DNA from: Fimbriimonadia bacterium
Lineage (GTDB): Bacteria > Armatimonadota > Fimbriimonadia > Fimbriimonadales > GBS-DC
Assembly (NCBI GenBank): GCA_026129765.1
Contig: JAHCHP010000001.1
Span: forward strand, 124,001-188,000
Length of the DNA stretch: 64,000 nt
Direction: 5' to 3'
Shown in pieces: positions 1 through 8,810 of the stretch (positions within the stretch are counted from its first letter, which is position 1; every line of letters starts with the position of its first letter). A model generated the notes under the pieces. The model was not told where the DNA came from. It saw only the letters and a list, made by a program, of their open reading frames with translations, and ran no database searches. The position numbers and the translations under genes were made by a program.

Positions 1-542
1 GCCGGAATCTCTTCAAAAGGGAAGCGCAGGTTTAGATAGCCTTCTTGATTGACCGTTCGAATTTGCGGCGCCCAATAGGGTTTCAAAAACTCATTATTTA
101 AGCGAGTTAGTACCGCGCCGATTTCTGGCGTGAAATGGGTCTGCGCATAGCCCCAATACGCGAGTACGCCGCCCGGTCTCAACACTCGATTCGCTTCCGC
201 ATAAAAACGGTCCAAATCGAACCAATGAATCGCTTGAGCCACCGTGATCAAATCGATGGATTCATCTGCTATAGGCGCGTTTTCGGCAGGCGCGACCGCA
301 TACTCTACTTTTGGATGAGGAATCGCATGCGCAATCATATCGGGGCTGGCGTCGGTCGCGATCACGCGCTCAAAATAGGGAGTAAGCCCAATCGCGCATT
401 GACCGCTGCCCGTCGCGCAATCCCATGCGGTTTGACGCGCCGAGAGCTGCTCAATAAGGAAGGCGTAAAGCGCGAGCGGATAAACAGGGCGGGCGCGCGC
501 ATAGTCGGGCGCGAATGCAGAGAAATGGTCTTCAAAGGTCAT
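1..542 (-). CDS. Class I SAM-dependent methyltransferase, 3' end cut by window edge
   Basis: The visible 180 residues begin MTFEDHFSAFAPDYARARP and contain a degenerate glycine-rich SAM-binding motif I (DCATGSGQC), an acidic loop ending motif II (VIATDASPDMI) and a motif-IV-like segment (DLITVAQAIHWFD). This order is typical of UbiE/trans-aconitate-type small-molecule methyltransferases in the Methyltransf_11 group. The substrate cannot be read from the sequence. The start ATG lies inside the last codons of rarA (11 bp overlap), so the two genes are probably translationally coupled in one transcript. The C-terminal part lies beyond base 1 of the window. Sure of the fold, unsure of the role. 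Confidence 0.85.
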   Translation of the reverse strand, partial: MTFEDHFSAFAPDYARARPVYPLALYAFLIEQLSARQTAWDCATGSGQCAIGLTPYFERVIATDASPDMIAHAIPHPKVEYAVAPAENAPIADESIDLITVAQAIHWFDLDRFYAEANRVLRPGGVLAYWGYAQTHFTPEIGAVLTRLNNEFLKPYWAPQIRTVNQEGYLNLRFPFEEIP

Positions 543-1812
543 CGTCTCTTTCCTGATAATAGGGTGTGTTCCAGTCGCCTTCGGGCAGGTAGGTTTGTTC
601 CACCCAATGACCGGGATAATCGTGAGGGTACTTGTAATCGACGCCGTGTCCCAGTTTTTTCAATTCGCTGTGGGGCGCGTTCCGAAGATGAAGCGGAATG
701 GGAGTTAAGGGCTTGGTTTCAGCATCTTCCATCGCCTTTTGCAAGGCAAGATAGGCGCGGTTGCTTTTTCGCGCTTTTGCCAGATAAGTGGTCACTTGTC
801 CCAAGGTAAGGCGCGCTTCCGGCATACCGAGTTTTTCCACCGCCTGCAATCCCGCTGCAGCGATCACTAACCCCATCGGGTCGGCATTGCCAATATCCTC
901 GCTTGCCAAAATCAGCAGCCGGCGCATGATAAATCGCGGGTCTTCGCCTGCCGTGATCATGCGCGCCAAGTAATGCAGGGCAGCATCGGCGTCGGAACCC
1001 CGCACCGACTTGATGAAGGCGGAAATGGTGTCGTAATGATAATCGCCCTGTTGGTCATATCGAACGGCGGGTCTCTGCAAAGTCTCTTCGATCAGGCTCA
1101 GCGAAATCACGCTTCCGTCCGCGACTTGGTAGGAGGCGGTCTCCAGCGCATTGAGCGCGAGCCGCGCATCGCCATCAGCACAACGAATCAGGTGCGTTTG
1201 CGCGTCCGGTTCCAGCGTTAATTGGCGGTCGCCCAACCCATATTTCGGATCGGTTAAGGCTCGATTCAGCAGCGCGCCGATCTCATCGGTGGATAGCGGG
1301 TTCAACTTCAGCACGCGCGCTCGCGAAAGCAGGGCAGGGTTCAGGACAAAAAAGGGATTTTCGGTGGTTGCGCCTATCAGTGAAAAGGTCCCATCCTCCA
1401 GATAGCCGAGCAGCGAGTCTTGCTGGGAGCGGTTGAAGTGATGAATTTCATCTAATAGCAGTAGCGTCGGTTTGTTTTGGAGTTTGCGTCGTTCTTTGGC
1501 GATTTTCGCGATGGTGCGGATGTCGGCAACGCCTGCAGTCACCGCGCTTCGCGCTTCCACGACCGCGTTGGCATACTGCGCAATGAGATAAGCAAGGCTG
1601 GTTTTTCCACAGCCGGGCGGCGCCCAAAAAATCACGGAACCCAGCGCGCCCGCTTCAATCGCTTTGCGCGCCGGTTTGTCTTCTGCCAACAGGTGAGATT
1701 GTCCCACATAATCGGACAGAGTACGAGGTCGCAAGCGCGCGGCAAGCGGCAAATGGGACGAGCTCGAATCATCACCGGTCGCGCCCGTATCAAAAAGTGT
1801 ATCCTGTTGCAT
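532..1812 (-). CDS. rarA: Replication-associated recombination protein A (RarA/MgsA AAA+ ATPase)
   Basis: This 426-residue AAA+ ATPase matches RarA/MgsA (WHIP/Mgs1 family), which acts at stalled replication forks and interacts with single-strand binding protein. The clamp-loader-like N-terminus carries LAARLRPRTLSDYVGQ, then Walker A APPGCGKTS (about 64-72), Walker B LLLLDEIHHFN (about 117) and the sensor-like GATTENP. The C-terminal half has the RarA tetramerisation region with DPRFIMRRLLILASEDIGNADP and a final LRNAPHSELKKLG-type segment. Length is normal for the family. The ATG at 1812 has no convincing Shine-Dalgarno sequence, but residues from there align with the family N-terminus. It overlaps the downstream methyltransferase by 11 bp. 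Confidence 0.96.
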   Translation of the reverse strand: MQQDTLFDTGATGDDSSSSHLPLAARLRPRTLSDYVGQSHLLAEDKPARKAIEAGALGSVIFWAPPGCGKTSLAYLIAQYANAVVEARSAVTAGVADIRTIAKIAKERRKLQNKPTLLLLDEIHHFNRSQQDSLLGYLEDGTFSLIGATTENPFFVLNPALLSRARVLKLNPLSTDEIGALLNRALTDPKYGLGDRQLTLEPDAQTHLIRCADGDARLALNALETASYQVADGSVISLSLIEETLQRPAVRYDQQGDYHYDTISAFIKSVRGSDADAALHYLARMITAGEDPRFIMRRLLILASEDIGNADPMGLVIAAAGLQAVEKLGMPEARLTLGQVTTYLAKARKSNRAYLALQKAMEDAETKPLTPIPLHLRNAPHSELKKLGHGVDYKYPHDYPGHWVEQTYLPEGDWNTPYYQERDDDL

Positions 1813-2148
1813 GAGCGGTTCAACCCCGCCGCGCCGTGTGCTGCTGGGGCCACGAACCCCCCATGGAATATTGGAGCCTTCGACACTTCATCGCGATTCC
1901 TGGCGAACCAGGCTGCCACTATAAGCATCATTCGGTCTCCTTATTGAATAGTTGTCGGTTCGAGCATCCGGGAACATCACGCGCGCGGCAGGAACTGAAT
2001 TATACCTCTTTTCCAACCGGAGACGGTAACGTTTGGGCGGCGATGCGCGTATAAGAGGATAGAGAAAGAGATTTTTATCCTCCTTCGTGGCTAACGCACT
2101 TATCAATCATAATGTGCAACGGGCAGTCGGAAACGGCTGCCCGATTTT
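1813..2148. other. Intergenic region upstream of rarA
   Basis: No convincing gene. On the minus strand an AAGGAG box sits 5-6 nt before two consecutive ATG codons at 1931, opening a frame that runs out of phase into the start of rarA. It could encode a leader peptide coupled to rarA, but its residues (Arg/Ala-rich in the overlap) do not look like a protein family. The other end of the region holds the hairpin listed separately at 2120-2150. Confidence 0.4.
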
Positions 2149-2150
2149 TT
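2120..2150. terminator. Hairpin with T-tract at the 3' end of the ABC ATPase gene
   Basis: A 9-bp stem (CGGGCAGTC / GGCTGCCCG, one G-T pair, 6-nt loop) is followed on the plus strand by TTTTTT, which runs into the ABC ATPase stop codon. Read on the plus strand it is a textbook intrinsic terminator, yet no plus-strand gene precedes it. It may insulate the minus-strand gene end in both directions. Confidence 0.5.
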
Positions 2151-2955
2151 AAGCGGGGGTATTCATCGCCTGTAGATACTGACCAATCACCTCGTCGGTG
2201 CTGCCGTCGGCTTGCAGCGCGCCTTGATGAAGCCAGACCGCGCGCCGCGCCACTTTGCGGACCGCTTCCATATCGTGCGAAACGAACAGAATCGAACGCC
2301 CCATGGTCTGGAATTCTTGGATTTTACGATAGCATTTTGCCTGAAACTGCGCGTCGCCAACCGCCAAAACCTCATCCACTAACAGGATATCCGCATCCAC
2401 GTGCGCCGCGATAGAGAAACCCAAACGCATCAGCATCCCGACCGAGTAGGTGCGGATAGGCGCATCGATGTACTCTTCCAATTCGGCAAAAGCCACGATT
2501 TGCTCCAACCGTTCTTGCGTCTGTTTGCGCGACAGCCCCAGTATCACCGCATTGAAAAAAATGTTCTCCAGACCGGTCAGGTCCGGGTGAAAGCCTGCGC
2601 CCAACTCTAACAAGGGCGCGACCCTGCCGTTCACGATGCACCTGCCGGAAGTGGGCTTATAGACTCTCGCGATGATACCCAACAGGGTGCTTTTACCAGA
2701 GCCATTTTTCCCGATGACCGCCACCGTTTCCCCTGCCTGAACGGTCAGGTTCAAATTCTTGATAGCATGCAAGTGTTCTAACCGGCGCGGTAGAAAGGAA
2801 AGCAGCAGCCCTTTGAGGGAGGCATAGGGTTGGTGAGAGAGCAGGAACTCTTTGTTGAGTTGTTCCAACTGAATGGCAGGAGGGGCTTGCTGCGCGCTTG
2901 CCCCCCCGAGAACTTCAGGAGCCGCCACCGTCGCGACCTCCGCCGCCCGGTCCAC
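2149..2955 (-). CDS. ABC transporter ATPase, polysaccharide/O-antigen export type (Wzt/TagH-like)
   Basis: The 268-residue nucleotide-binding subunit has Walker A GKNGSGKST (82-90), a degenerate signature YSVGM (170-174) in place of LSGGQ, Walker B DILLVDE (189-195) and the switch histidine in SHD (226-228). The VGM signature and the GAGFHPDLTGLENI segment are diagnostic of O-antigen and teichoic-acid exporters (Wzt N-terminal domain, TagH). It lacks the C-terminal carbohydrate-binding domain of long Wzt proteins, and no permease partner is in the window. The start given is a GTG overlapping the upstream gene by 41 bp. A second in-frame GTG at 2928, preceded by GGAGG at 8 nt, would shorten the overlap to 14 bp and may be the real start. 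Confidence 0.9.
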   Translation of the reverse strand: MDRAAEVATVAAPEVLGGASAQQAPPAIQLEQLNKEFLLSHQPYASLKGLLLSFLPRRLEHLHAIKNLNLTVQAGETVAVIGKNGSGKSTLLGIIARVYKPTSGRCIVNGRVAPLLELGAGFHPDLTGLENIFFNAVILGLSRKQTQERLEQIVAFAELEEYIDAPIRTYSVGMLMRLGFSIAAHVDADILLVDEVLAVGDAQFQAKCYRKIQEFQTMGRSILFVSHDMEAVRKVARRAVWLHQGALQADGSTDEVIGQYLQAMNTPA

Positions 2956-4438
2956 CAGGGTTGCCTGTGGGACGACGAGGCGGAGTACGGCTCAAGGTGT
3001 TATCCACGTAGATCGCCCACGATTGACGCAAGGTGTTGCCTGCCCAGTCGGTTGCCTCGATGGTCAATGTGTGTCGTCCATCGGGCAGAGGTTTGCTAAC
3101 TGACGCGCCGCTGCTTGCGCGCATCCTGACTTCCAGCAGACCTTTCGGCTCATCGAACACGCTTTCCAGCGGTTCGCCGTTTAACAGCAATTTCACGGTG
3201 CTGCCATTAATACCGCTGCCATCGTCGCGCAAACGCAGGGAGAAGTCCAGCGGTAATTGCCCGGACATCATCGTACCCATAGACGGGAAAATTTGCGTCA
3301 CTTCGGGCGCGAGACGGTCGATCCATTGTGACGAGAACATATTCAAACTGCCGTCATCACCCATCATAAGTACCCCATTTTGGGTCGGGAAGGGCGAACG
3401 GACGATGTTGATATAGTCGGGGCGATTGGGTGGGGGCTGAACGCCGGGCGCGAGTGGAAGCGGGCGCAGGGTATAGCTCCAAATGAGGGTGCTGGTGGAG
3501 CCATCGAACGCCAACAATGTTCCGCGCTTGGTGGTGACCCATAGCTTGCCGCCCGAGGCGGTAGGCGCAAAAGCGGCATCATGGGGCAGTTCAGCCGGTG
3601 TTTTTAAGTCGCTGATGGGGCGTCCTGTGTGGTCAAAGGCAAAAATTTTGTTCTCATTGATCACATAGACCCCGCTCTCATCGGCTGCCGGACCGATTCG
3701 AAAATCGGACTTGAAGCCGGGACGCTGGAACCGGATACCGCCGCTGCGCGCATTGAACGCGATAAGTCGGTTGGAACCGGTCGCGTAGATGGTGTTTTCA
3801 GCCATCGAGATTCGCGGGTCATAGCAGGGAGAAGGGATCGCTTGACGCCATCGTCCAACGCCGCTGGTATTGACGCCATAAACATTGTTGTCGTCCGCCG
3901 CGAAGATCAGCATATCTTCGTTTTTATGAATGTCGCCCGTAATGAATCCGCCCGCTTTGAACGGCTTACTCCAGCGGGGTTCGCCCGACTGCGCATTGAG
4001 CGCGAAGAAGTCTCCGGTTCCTGTGCCGAAGTAGATGTTCTCGCTGTCAGCGGCTGGGGTGCTGGTGATACCGCTGCGCGCGCTAAAGGTCCAGCGCAGG
4101 CGTCCCGTCGCGGCGTCCATCGCCAGCAGGTTGCCATTGCCAGTACCGATATAGACCATCCCATTCGCGATGACGGGGCGCGTGGTAAAGGTGGAATCCA
4201 AGGGCGTATCGGCGGGATACTGCCATTTCAGAGCGCCAGTGGCTAAGTGGACGGCAAACAGCCGGTTCAGGCAGGTGTAGTAGGCGGTGTCGTCACTTGC
4301 GCTGGGCGCGGCGGGGTTGTTGGGCGCGGGCGTGCCATAGAACCGCCACATCAGCGCGGGCGCCTGCGCCAACGCGCCGCTCAGGACTCCTATCGCTGCC
4401 AACCATCCCACAATCAATCGCACACGGGTAATAATCAT
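2915..4438 (-). CDS. Secreted PQQ-like beta-propeller protein with C-terminal Ig-like domain
   Basis: This 507-residue protein begins with a signal peptide (hydrophobic core about 8-22, cleavage near ALAQA). At least five PQQ-type blades follow, each with the pattern VYIGTGNGNLLAMDAATGRL and W at blade ends, as in BamB and PQQ-like domains. No dehydrogenase calcium or PQQ-ligand residues were recognised, so a structural or binding role is more likely than an enzyme. Residues about 375-485 resemble a bacterial Ig/Y_Y_Y-type beta domain (LPDGRHTLTIEATDWAGN). The tail is Gly-rich. A GAGGAGG box lies 7 nt before the ATG. Its 3' end overlaps the ABC ATPase gene, suggesting co-expression. Confidence 0.85.
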   Translation of the reverse strand: MIITRVRLIVGWLAAIGVLSGALAQAPALMWRFYGTPAPNNPAAPSASDDTAYYTCLNRLFAVHLATGALKWQYPADTPLDSTFTTRPVIANGMVYIGTGNGNLLAMDAATGRLRWTFSARSGITSTPAADSENIYFGTGTGDFFALNAQSGEPRWSKPFKAGGFITGDIHKNEDMLIFAADDNNVYGVNTSGVGRWRQAIPSPCYDPRISMAENTIYATGSNRLIAFNARSGGIRFQRPGFKSDFRIGPAADESGVYVINENKIFAFDHTGRPISDLKTPAELPHDAAFAPTASGGKLWVTTKRGTLLAFDGSTSTLIWSYTLRPLPLAPGVQPPPNRPDYINIVRSPFPTQNGVLMMGDDGSLNMFSSQWIDRLAPEVTQIFPSMGTMMSGQLPLDFSLRLRDDGSGINGSTVKLLLNGEPLESVFDEPKGLLEVRMRASSGASVSKPLPDGRHTLTIEATDWAGNTLRQSWAIYVDNTLSRTPPRRPTGNPGGPGGGGRDGGGS

Positions 4439-4586
4439 TCAATACCTCCTCGTCATACGGCTTCTATTCGATATAAACGCTTGAGTTCCTGCCGAGTTTC
4501 GGTTGTGACTTGGGAAAAACTAAAAATCTCCTATGCTCCAATGCAGTCTGCAGGAAGCATCACCCGCATGCCGAACCAACATAACT

Positions 4587-5213
4587 ATGTATGAAGAGTT
4601 AAGAAAGGTTTTGCCCTGCACTGATATTGAGGAAGTTGACGAGGTTTGTGGCACGGACATCTTGTCCGTGTTGGATACTGACTTAGCCCCCACCTATTTT
4701 GATCCAGCGCGACCTGTTGTCATACGACGAGGCGCATACCTTCCTCACTGGTCTCAGGAAGGTGCGACCTATTTTGTTACCTTCCGCCTTGCCGATTCGA
4801 CTCCTCAGACAGTCCTTAGAAACTGGCAACAGGAGAGAGAAGCTCTTGAAAGCCGAATAAAAGAGAGTGACAAAAATGTTACCCAATCAGAACAGGCGCG
4901 AATAAACAAGCTGTTTAGTAACAAGACGGAACGTTTTTTGGATGCAGGTTATGGCGCTTGCTGGCTGAAACGCGAGGACATTGCGTCTTTAGCTGTGTCC
5001 GCCCTGCATCATTTCAATCGACAACGGTATCATTTGTGGGCTTGGTGTGTTATGCCCAATCATATTCATGTCGTTGTTCAACCATTAGGAGTCTACGAAC
5101 TCCACACAATAACCCATTCTTGGAAATCATATACAGCGAACCAAGCAAACAAGCGTCTCAATCGCGAAGGCACTTTCTGGCAGCCTGAATATTTCGACCA
5201 TTTCATATTCTGA
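4587..5213 (+). pseudogene. Decayed REP-associated tyrosine transposase (IS200/Y1-like)
   Basis: The 208 residues match the REP-associated transposase (RAYT, TnpA_REP) family: the N-terminal YLPHWSQEGATYFVTFRLADS, the metal-binding HxH in MPNHIHVVV, and HSWKSYTANQANK followed by FWQPEYFDH. Family members continue from EYFDH into a helix with the catalytic tyrosine (YIxxNPVK in the E. coli protein). Here the frame ends three residues after EYFDH. Reading on past the TGA gives KKGKLGLEAQATFHP, resembling C-terminal tails of this family, so an internal deletion probably removed the tyrosine segment. An alternative in-frame start exists at 4533. The protein should be unable to cleave DNA by itself. 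Confidence 0.75.
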
Positions 5214-5258
5214 AAGAAAGGTAAACTTGGGCTGGAAGCCCAAGCCACTTTCCACCCA

Positions 5259-7346
5259 CTACCTCTTGACATCTAACACTTTAATTAGGAACGCATAGAC
5301 ATCGCTCAGTTCATCGATAATTTTCTGGGTCGGTTTCCCGGCGCCATGTCCTGCGCGGGTCTCGATGCGAATCAGCGTGGGCGCACTGCCTCCCTGCGCG
5401 GCTTGAAGCGCGGCGGCGAACTTGAAACTATGCGCGGGATGCACCCGGTCGTCATGATCGCCGGTAGTGATGAGAGTCGCAGGGTAGGCGGTTCCGGGCT
5501 TAAGATTATGCAAGGGCGAATACTTTCGGATAATCTCAAAATCTTCCGGTTTATCGGGATCGCCATAATCGCTGATCCAAGCCCACCCGATGGTGAACTT
5601 GTGGAAACGCAGCATATCCAACACCCCGACGGATGGCAGGCACGCGCCAAAGAGGTCGGGACGCTGAGTCATGCATGCTCCCACCAAAAGACCGCCGTTG
5701 CTTGCGCCTGAGATCGCCAATTTGGGGGATGAAGTGTACCGGTTCTTGATCAGCCATTCCGCCGCTGCAATAAAATCGTCAAACACATTCTGCTTATTTT
5801 TGAGCCTGCCAGCATCGTGCCACTCCTTGCCATATTCGCCGCCCCCGCGCAGGTTCGCGATGGCGATCATACCGCCTTGCTCCAGCCACGCGACATTGGA
5901 GGCAGAGAAGCTGGGCGTCAAAGAGATATTGAAACCACCATAGCCATAGAGGTAAGTCGGGTTGGAACCGTCCCGCTTCAACGACTTATGATGAATTAGG
6001 AACATCGGGATACGGGTTCCATCCTTACCCGTATAGAAAACCTGACGCGCCGTGTAGGATTGCGGATCAAAGGTGATTTTCACTTTGCGAAACAGTTCGC
6101 TTTTGCCCGTTTTGACATCATAGCGGTAAAGATCGCCCGGCGTGATGAAACTGGTGAACTGGTAGAACGTTTCCGGGTCGCCGCGTTTACCCCCAAACCC
6201 GCCCACACTGCCCAGCCCTGGCAAGCGAATTTCGCGCTCGAACTTGCCGTCTAAGTGGAACCGTTTCACTTGGGAGCGAGCATCTTTCAAATAGGTGGCG
6301 ATGAACCGGTCACCCACCCAACTCACTCCCTGCAAGGTTTCTTTGGCTTGGGGGATGATTTCGCGCCAATGCTGCCTGCTGGGTTTGTTGATATCGACCG
6401 CGATCAGCCGTCCGCGAGGCGCTTTGTAATCGGTGAAGAAGTAGAAAGTTTCGCTATCATTGTCGATAAAGCCATAACGGGCATCGCCCTCCGTAATCAA
6501 CTCGCGAATAGGCGACTCTTGTGGAGAATAAACAGGGTTCTGCGGGTCGCGCAAATCCATATAGTAGAGCCGGTTGTTGCGATCCGTGCCTTGCCAAACG
6601 CTGATAATGAGGTAGCGTCCGTCTTCAGAGACTCCCGCGCCGAATCCCCAGTCAGGTTGGTCGGGGCGTTCGTAGATCAGCAAATCTTCCGACTGCGAGG
6701 TTCCCAGTCGGTGGTAATAGATTTTATGATTGCGGTTGACCGCTTGCAGTTCTTTTCCCTTTTCGGGCGCGGGATATCGGCTGTAGAAAAAACCCTTGTG
6801 ATCATGAGTCCAGGACGCGCCGGAGAACTTGCTCCATTCCACCTTGTCGCTCAAATCTTGTCCTGTGTTGACATCGCGAACGCGCCACTCCAGCCAATCC
6901 GATCCGCCGCTGGCAACAGCATACGCCAAATAGTTGCCGTCCTCGCTAATACTGGTTCCTGAAAGGGAGATCGTGCCGTCTTTGGAGAGCGTATTCGGGT
7001 CCAAGAGCAGACGCGGCGTGCCGTTCAGCCCCTCCATCACATACAACACCGCTTGATTCTGCAGTCCTGAGTTGTGGAAATAAAAGTAGCGGCTGTGCCG
7101 CTTGGAGGGCAGGCTATAGCGCTCGTAATCGATTAATTTGGTTAATCGTTCTCGAATTGCTTTCCGGGCGGGAATAGCATCCAACCAGCGTGAAGTCAAC
7201 TGGTTCTGCGCCTCGATCCATTGGCGCGTTTCTGCCGATTCGCCATCTTCCAACCAGCGGTACGGGTCTGTCACTTTGACGCCATGCAGCGTCTCTACCA
7301 CATCGCTTTTACGGGTTTCAGGGTACTGCAGCTTCTCAGGTTTCAA
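5259..7346 (-). CDS. Prolyl oligopeptidase (S9A family)
   Basis: A 695-residue serine peptidase of family S9A, normal in length. The N-terminus has the expected propeller entry (VTDPYRWLEDGESAETRQW), and residues about 70-420 form the seven-bladed gating propeller. The C-terminal alpha/beta-hydrolase domain carries the triad: Ser549 in GASNGGLLVG, Asp near 633 in GDHDDRVHP and His667 in RAGHGAG. There is no signal peptide, so it should act in the cytoplasm, cleaving short proline-containing peptides after proline. It lies 5 bp downstream of the FHA membrane protein gene and is presumably co-transcribed with it. Confidence 0.96.
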   Translation of the reverse strand: MKPEKLQYPETRKSDVVETLHGVKVTDPYRWLEDGESAETRQWIEAQNQLTSRWLDAIPARKAIRERLTKLIDYERYSLPSKRHSRYFYFHNSGLQNQAVLYVMEGLNGTPRLLLDPNTLSKDGTISLSGTSISEDGNYLAYAVASGGSDWLEWRVRDVNTGQDLSDKVEWSKFSGASWTHDHKGFFYSRYPAPEKGKELQAVNRNHKIYYHRLGTSQSEDLLIYERPDQPDWGFGAGVSEDGRYLIISVWQGTDRNNRLYYMDLRDPQNPVYSPQESPIRELITEGDARYGFIDNDSETFYFFTDYKAPRGRLIAVDINKPSRQHWREIIPQAKETLQGVSWVGDRFIATYLKDARSQVKRFHLDGKFEREIRLPGLGSVGGFGGKRGDPETFYQFTSFITPGDLYRYDVKTGKSELFRKVKITFDPQSYTARQVFYTGKDGTRIPMFLIHHKSLKRDGSNPTYLYGYGGFNISLTPSFSASNVAWLEQGGMIAIANLRGGGEYGKEWHDAGRLKNKQNVFDDFIAAAEWLIKNRYTSSPKLAISGASNGGLLVGACMTQRPDLFGACLPSVGVLDMLRFHKFTIGWAWISDYGDPDKPEDFEIIRKYSPLHNLKPGTAYPATLITTGDHDDRVHPAHSFKFAAALQAAQGGSAPTLIRIETRAGHGAGKPTQKIIDELSDVYAFLIKVLDVKR

Positions 7347-7351
7347 AATGG

Positions 7352-8674
7352 TTAATCCTCCACTCGGAATAGACTGGAACCGAACTGTACCGTGTCGCCG
7401 GTCTGCAAAAGGGTTTCCGCCTGGATGGGCGATCCGTTCACATAGGTTCCATTGCTGCTGCCCAAATCTTGCACGGTTAAATTGCCGCTTTCCCGCATCA
7501 ATTGCGCATGACGTCGGCTGACAGTGGAATCATCGGGCAGGGCAATCGGGTTGTTCATATCGCGTCCGACCGTCACCAAGTCATCCTGAATGGGGAACTC
7601 TCTGCCTGCGTAGACACCGTTCATGCCGACCAATCGCAGGACACCGGTTCGGGTCATAACACTGGCAGAGGCAGCAGGCGCAGTGGAACCCAACTGCTGG
7701 CAACTGCATTGACCGCTGGCGTCCAGTTTCTGACCGCAGAAGGGGCAGAACCCTTCCGGCACAAGGGGGGCTTGGGCGGGCGCAGAGGTCATTGTGCTGG
7801 AAACGCTTGCCGTCGCGTCTGGGTCTTGAACGGAGGGCAATTGCACACCCATTTTCTGCATGGCGTCGCTCAATTTGTCTTCGTTTTTCGTGGCTAATTT
7901 GATGAGGAACAGAATCGTTGCCGCCGCCAGACCAATTGCGAGGATAAACATCACCACCACGCCGAACTGGTTCAATGCGCTTCGCGGCGGCGCGCCTTCC
8001 GTTCCACCCGATTGACCTTCTTTGCTATTGGCAACAGGGCTGTCCAGCACCGGCGCGCCCGCCAGCGCGATTTCCAAACGCGGCTCTGGGTTCTCCCTGT
8101 CAAATTTGATATCCGCTTCTTGGGTGGCGGTTTTTCCGTCGCCGTACTCGGCTTTGAGGGTCACGGTTCCCATCGGGACGCGCTCAAACGACACAGTACC
8201 GCCCGAAGTGGACTCCAGCGTTTCGGAAACTGAGTAGCCTTTCGCGCCGGACAAGGTTAAGACTGCGCTGGCGACGGGTTTGCCTTCGGAACGCGCATCG
8301 ACTCGAAGACGCCGGATATGAGTCCATGACTCGCTGTTGATGGTCAAGGGACTTTTCGCGGATTTTAGGTCGACTTTCGCCATGTTGCCGCGTTCGGGGT
8401 CTTGAATCCAGAGGACGGCGGCATCGGCGGGCGCGTCAAAAGTCGCTTTTTGATCGCGCATGCGTTGGGGCGCTCCCAACGGTTTGCCTTTTGCATCTTC
8501 GAACCATCGTTCGTAATTACCTTCGCGGCTGAACTCAACCGTCCAGGAAGTCGCCGTTGGGGTCTCTTTGACTGCAGGCGGAGTGTGGGTTGGGTTTTCT
8601 GGAGGCTGCGCGCCTGCCCACGTCAGCAGAATCGCCATCCAAATACAACTTAACTTCAATCGCATTGTATGCAT
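7352..8674 (-). CDS. Membrane protein with extracytoplasmic N-domain, zinc ribbon and FHA domain
   Basis: The chosen ATG at 8674 has GGGAG 5 nt upstream and gives 440 residues starting with a signal peptide or anchor (KLSCIWMAILLTWAGA). The N-terminal half looks like an extracytoplasmic beta domain with a carboxypeptidase-regulatory-like fold (AKGYSVSETLESTSGG). A transmembrane helix follows near 235-255 (VVVMFILAIGLAAATILFLI). Next comes a small zinc ribbon (CPFCG ... CSC) and a C-terminal FHA domain with the phosphothreonine-binding signature GRDMNN, SRRHA and SSNGTYVNG. FHA domains bind phosphothreonine, so this is probably a sensor or scaffold linking an outside signal to a Ser/Thr kinase encoded elsewhere. 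Prolyl oligopeptidase follows in the operon. Confidence 0.85.
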   Translation of the reverse strand: MHTMRLKLSCIWMAILLTWAGAQPPENPTHTPPAVKETPTATSWTVEFSREGNYERWFEDAKGKPLGAPQRMRDQKATFDAPADAAVLWIQDPERGNMAKVDLKSAKSPLTINSESWTHIRRLRVDARSEGKPVASAVLTLSGAKGYSVSETLESTSGGTVSFERVPMGTVTLKAEYGDGKTATQEADIKFDRENPEPRLEIALAGAPVLDSPVANSKEGQSGGTEGAPPRSALNQFGVVVMFILAIGLAAATILFLIKLATKNEDKLSDAMQKMGVQLPSVQDPDATASVSSTMTSAPAQAPLVPEGFCPFCGQKLDASGQCSCQQLGSTAPAASASVMTRTGVLRLVGMNGVYAGREFPIQDDLVTVGRDMNNPIALPDDSTVSRRHAQLMRESGNLTVQDLGSSNGTYVNGSPIQAETLLQTGDTVQFGSSLFRVED

Positions 8675-8810
8675 TTCATCTCCCTCATGGGTAATATTTT
8701 GGCACAAAACTATGCATTCTGCTGTAACAAAGGTTCAAAATTGGCTTCCATCCTCAGCAGGAGCGCTCCCCTGAAGGGCGAACCGACTCTTGCGAGAGGA
8801 TGGCAAGGGA

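Noticed and set aside
135-809. Long open frame on the plus strand opposite the methyltransferase and rarA
   Set aside because: It is antisense to two genes with clear motifs and its residues (Arg-rich, no domain) are those expected from a shadow frame in GC-rich DNA. Similar frames opposite the prolyl oligopeptidase (6255-6962) and the pyrophosphatase (40120-40755) were dropped for the same reason.
5205-5278. Second possible selenocysteine TGA at the end of the transposase frame
   Set aside because: The family has no Cys or Sec here, no hairpin follows the TGA, and the downstream frame looks like a family tail after an internal deletion.
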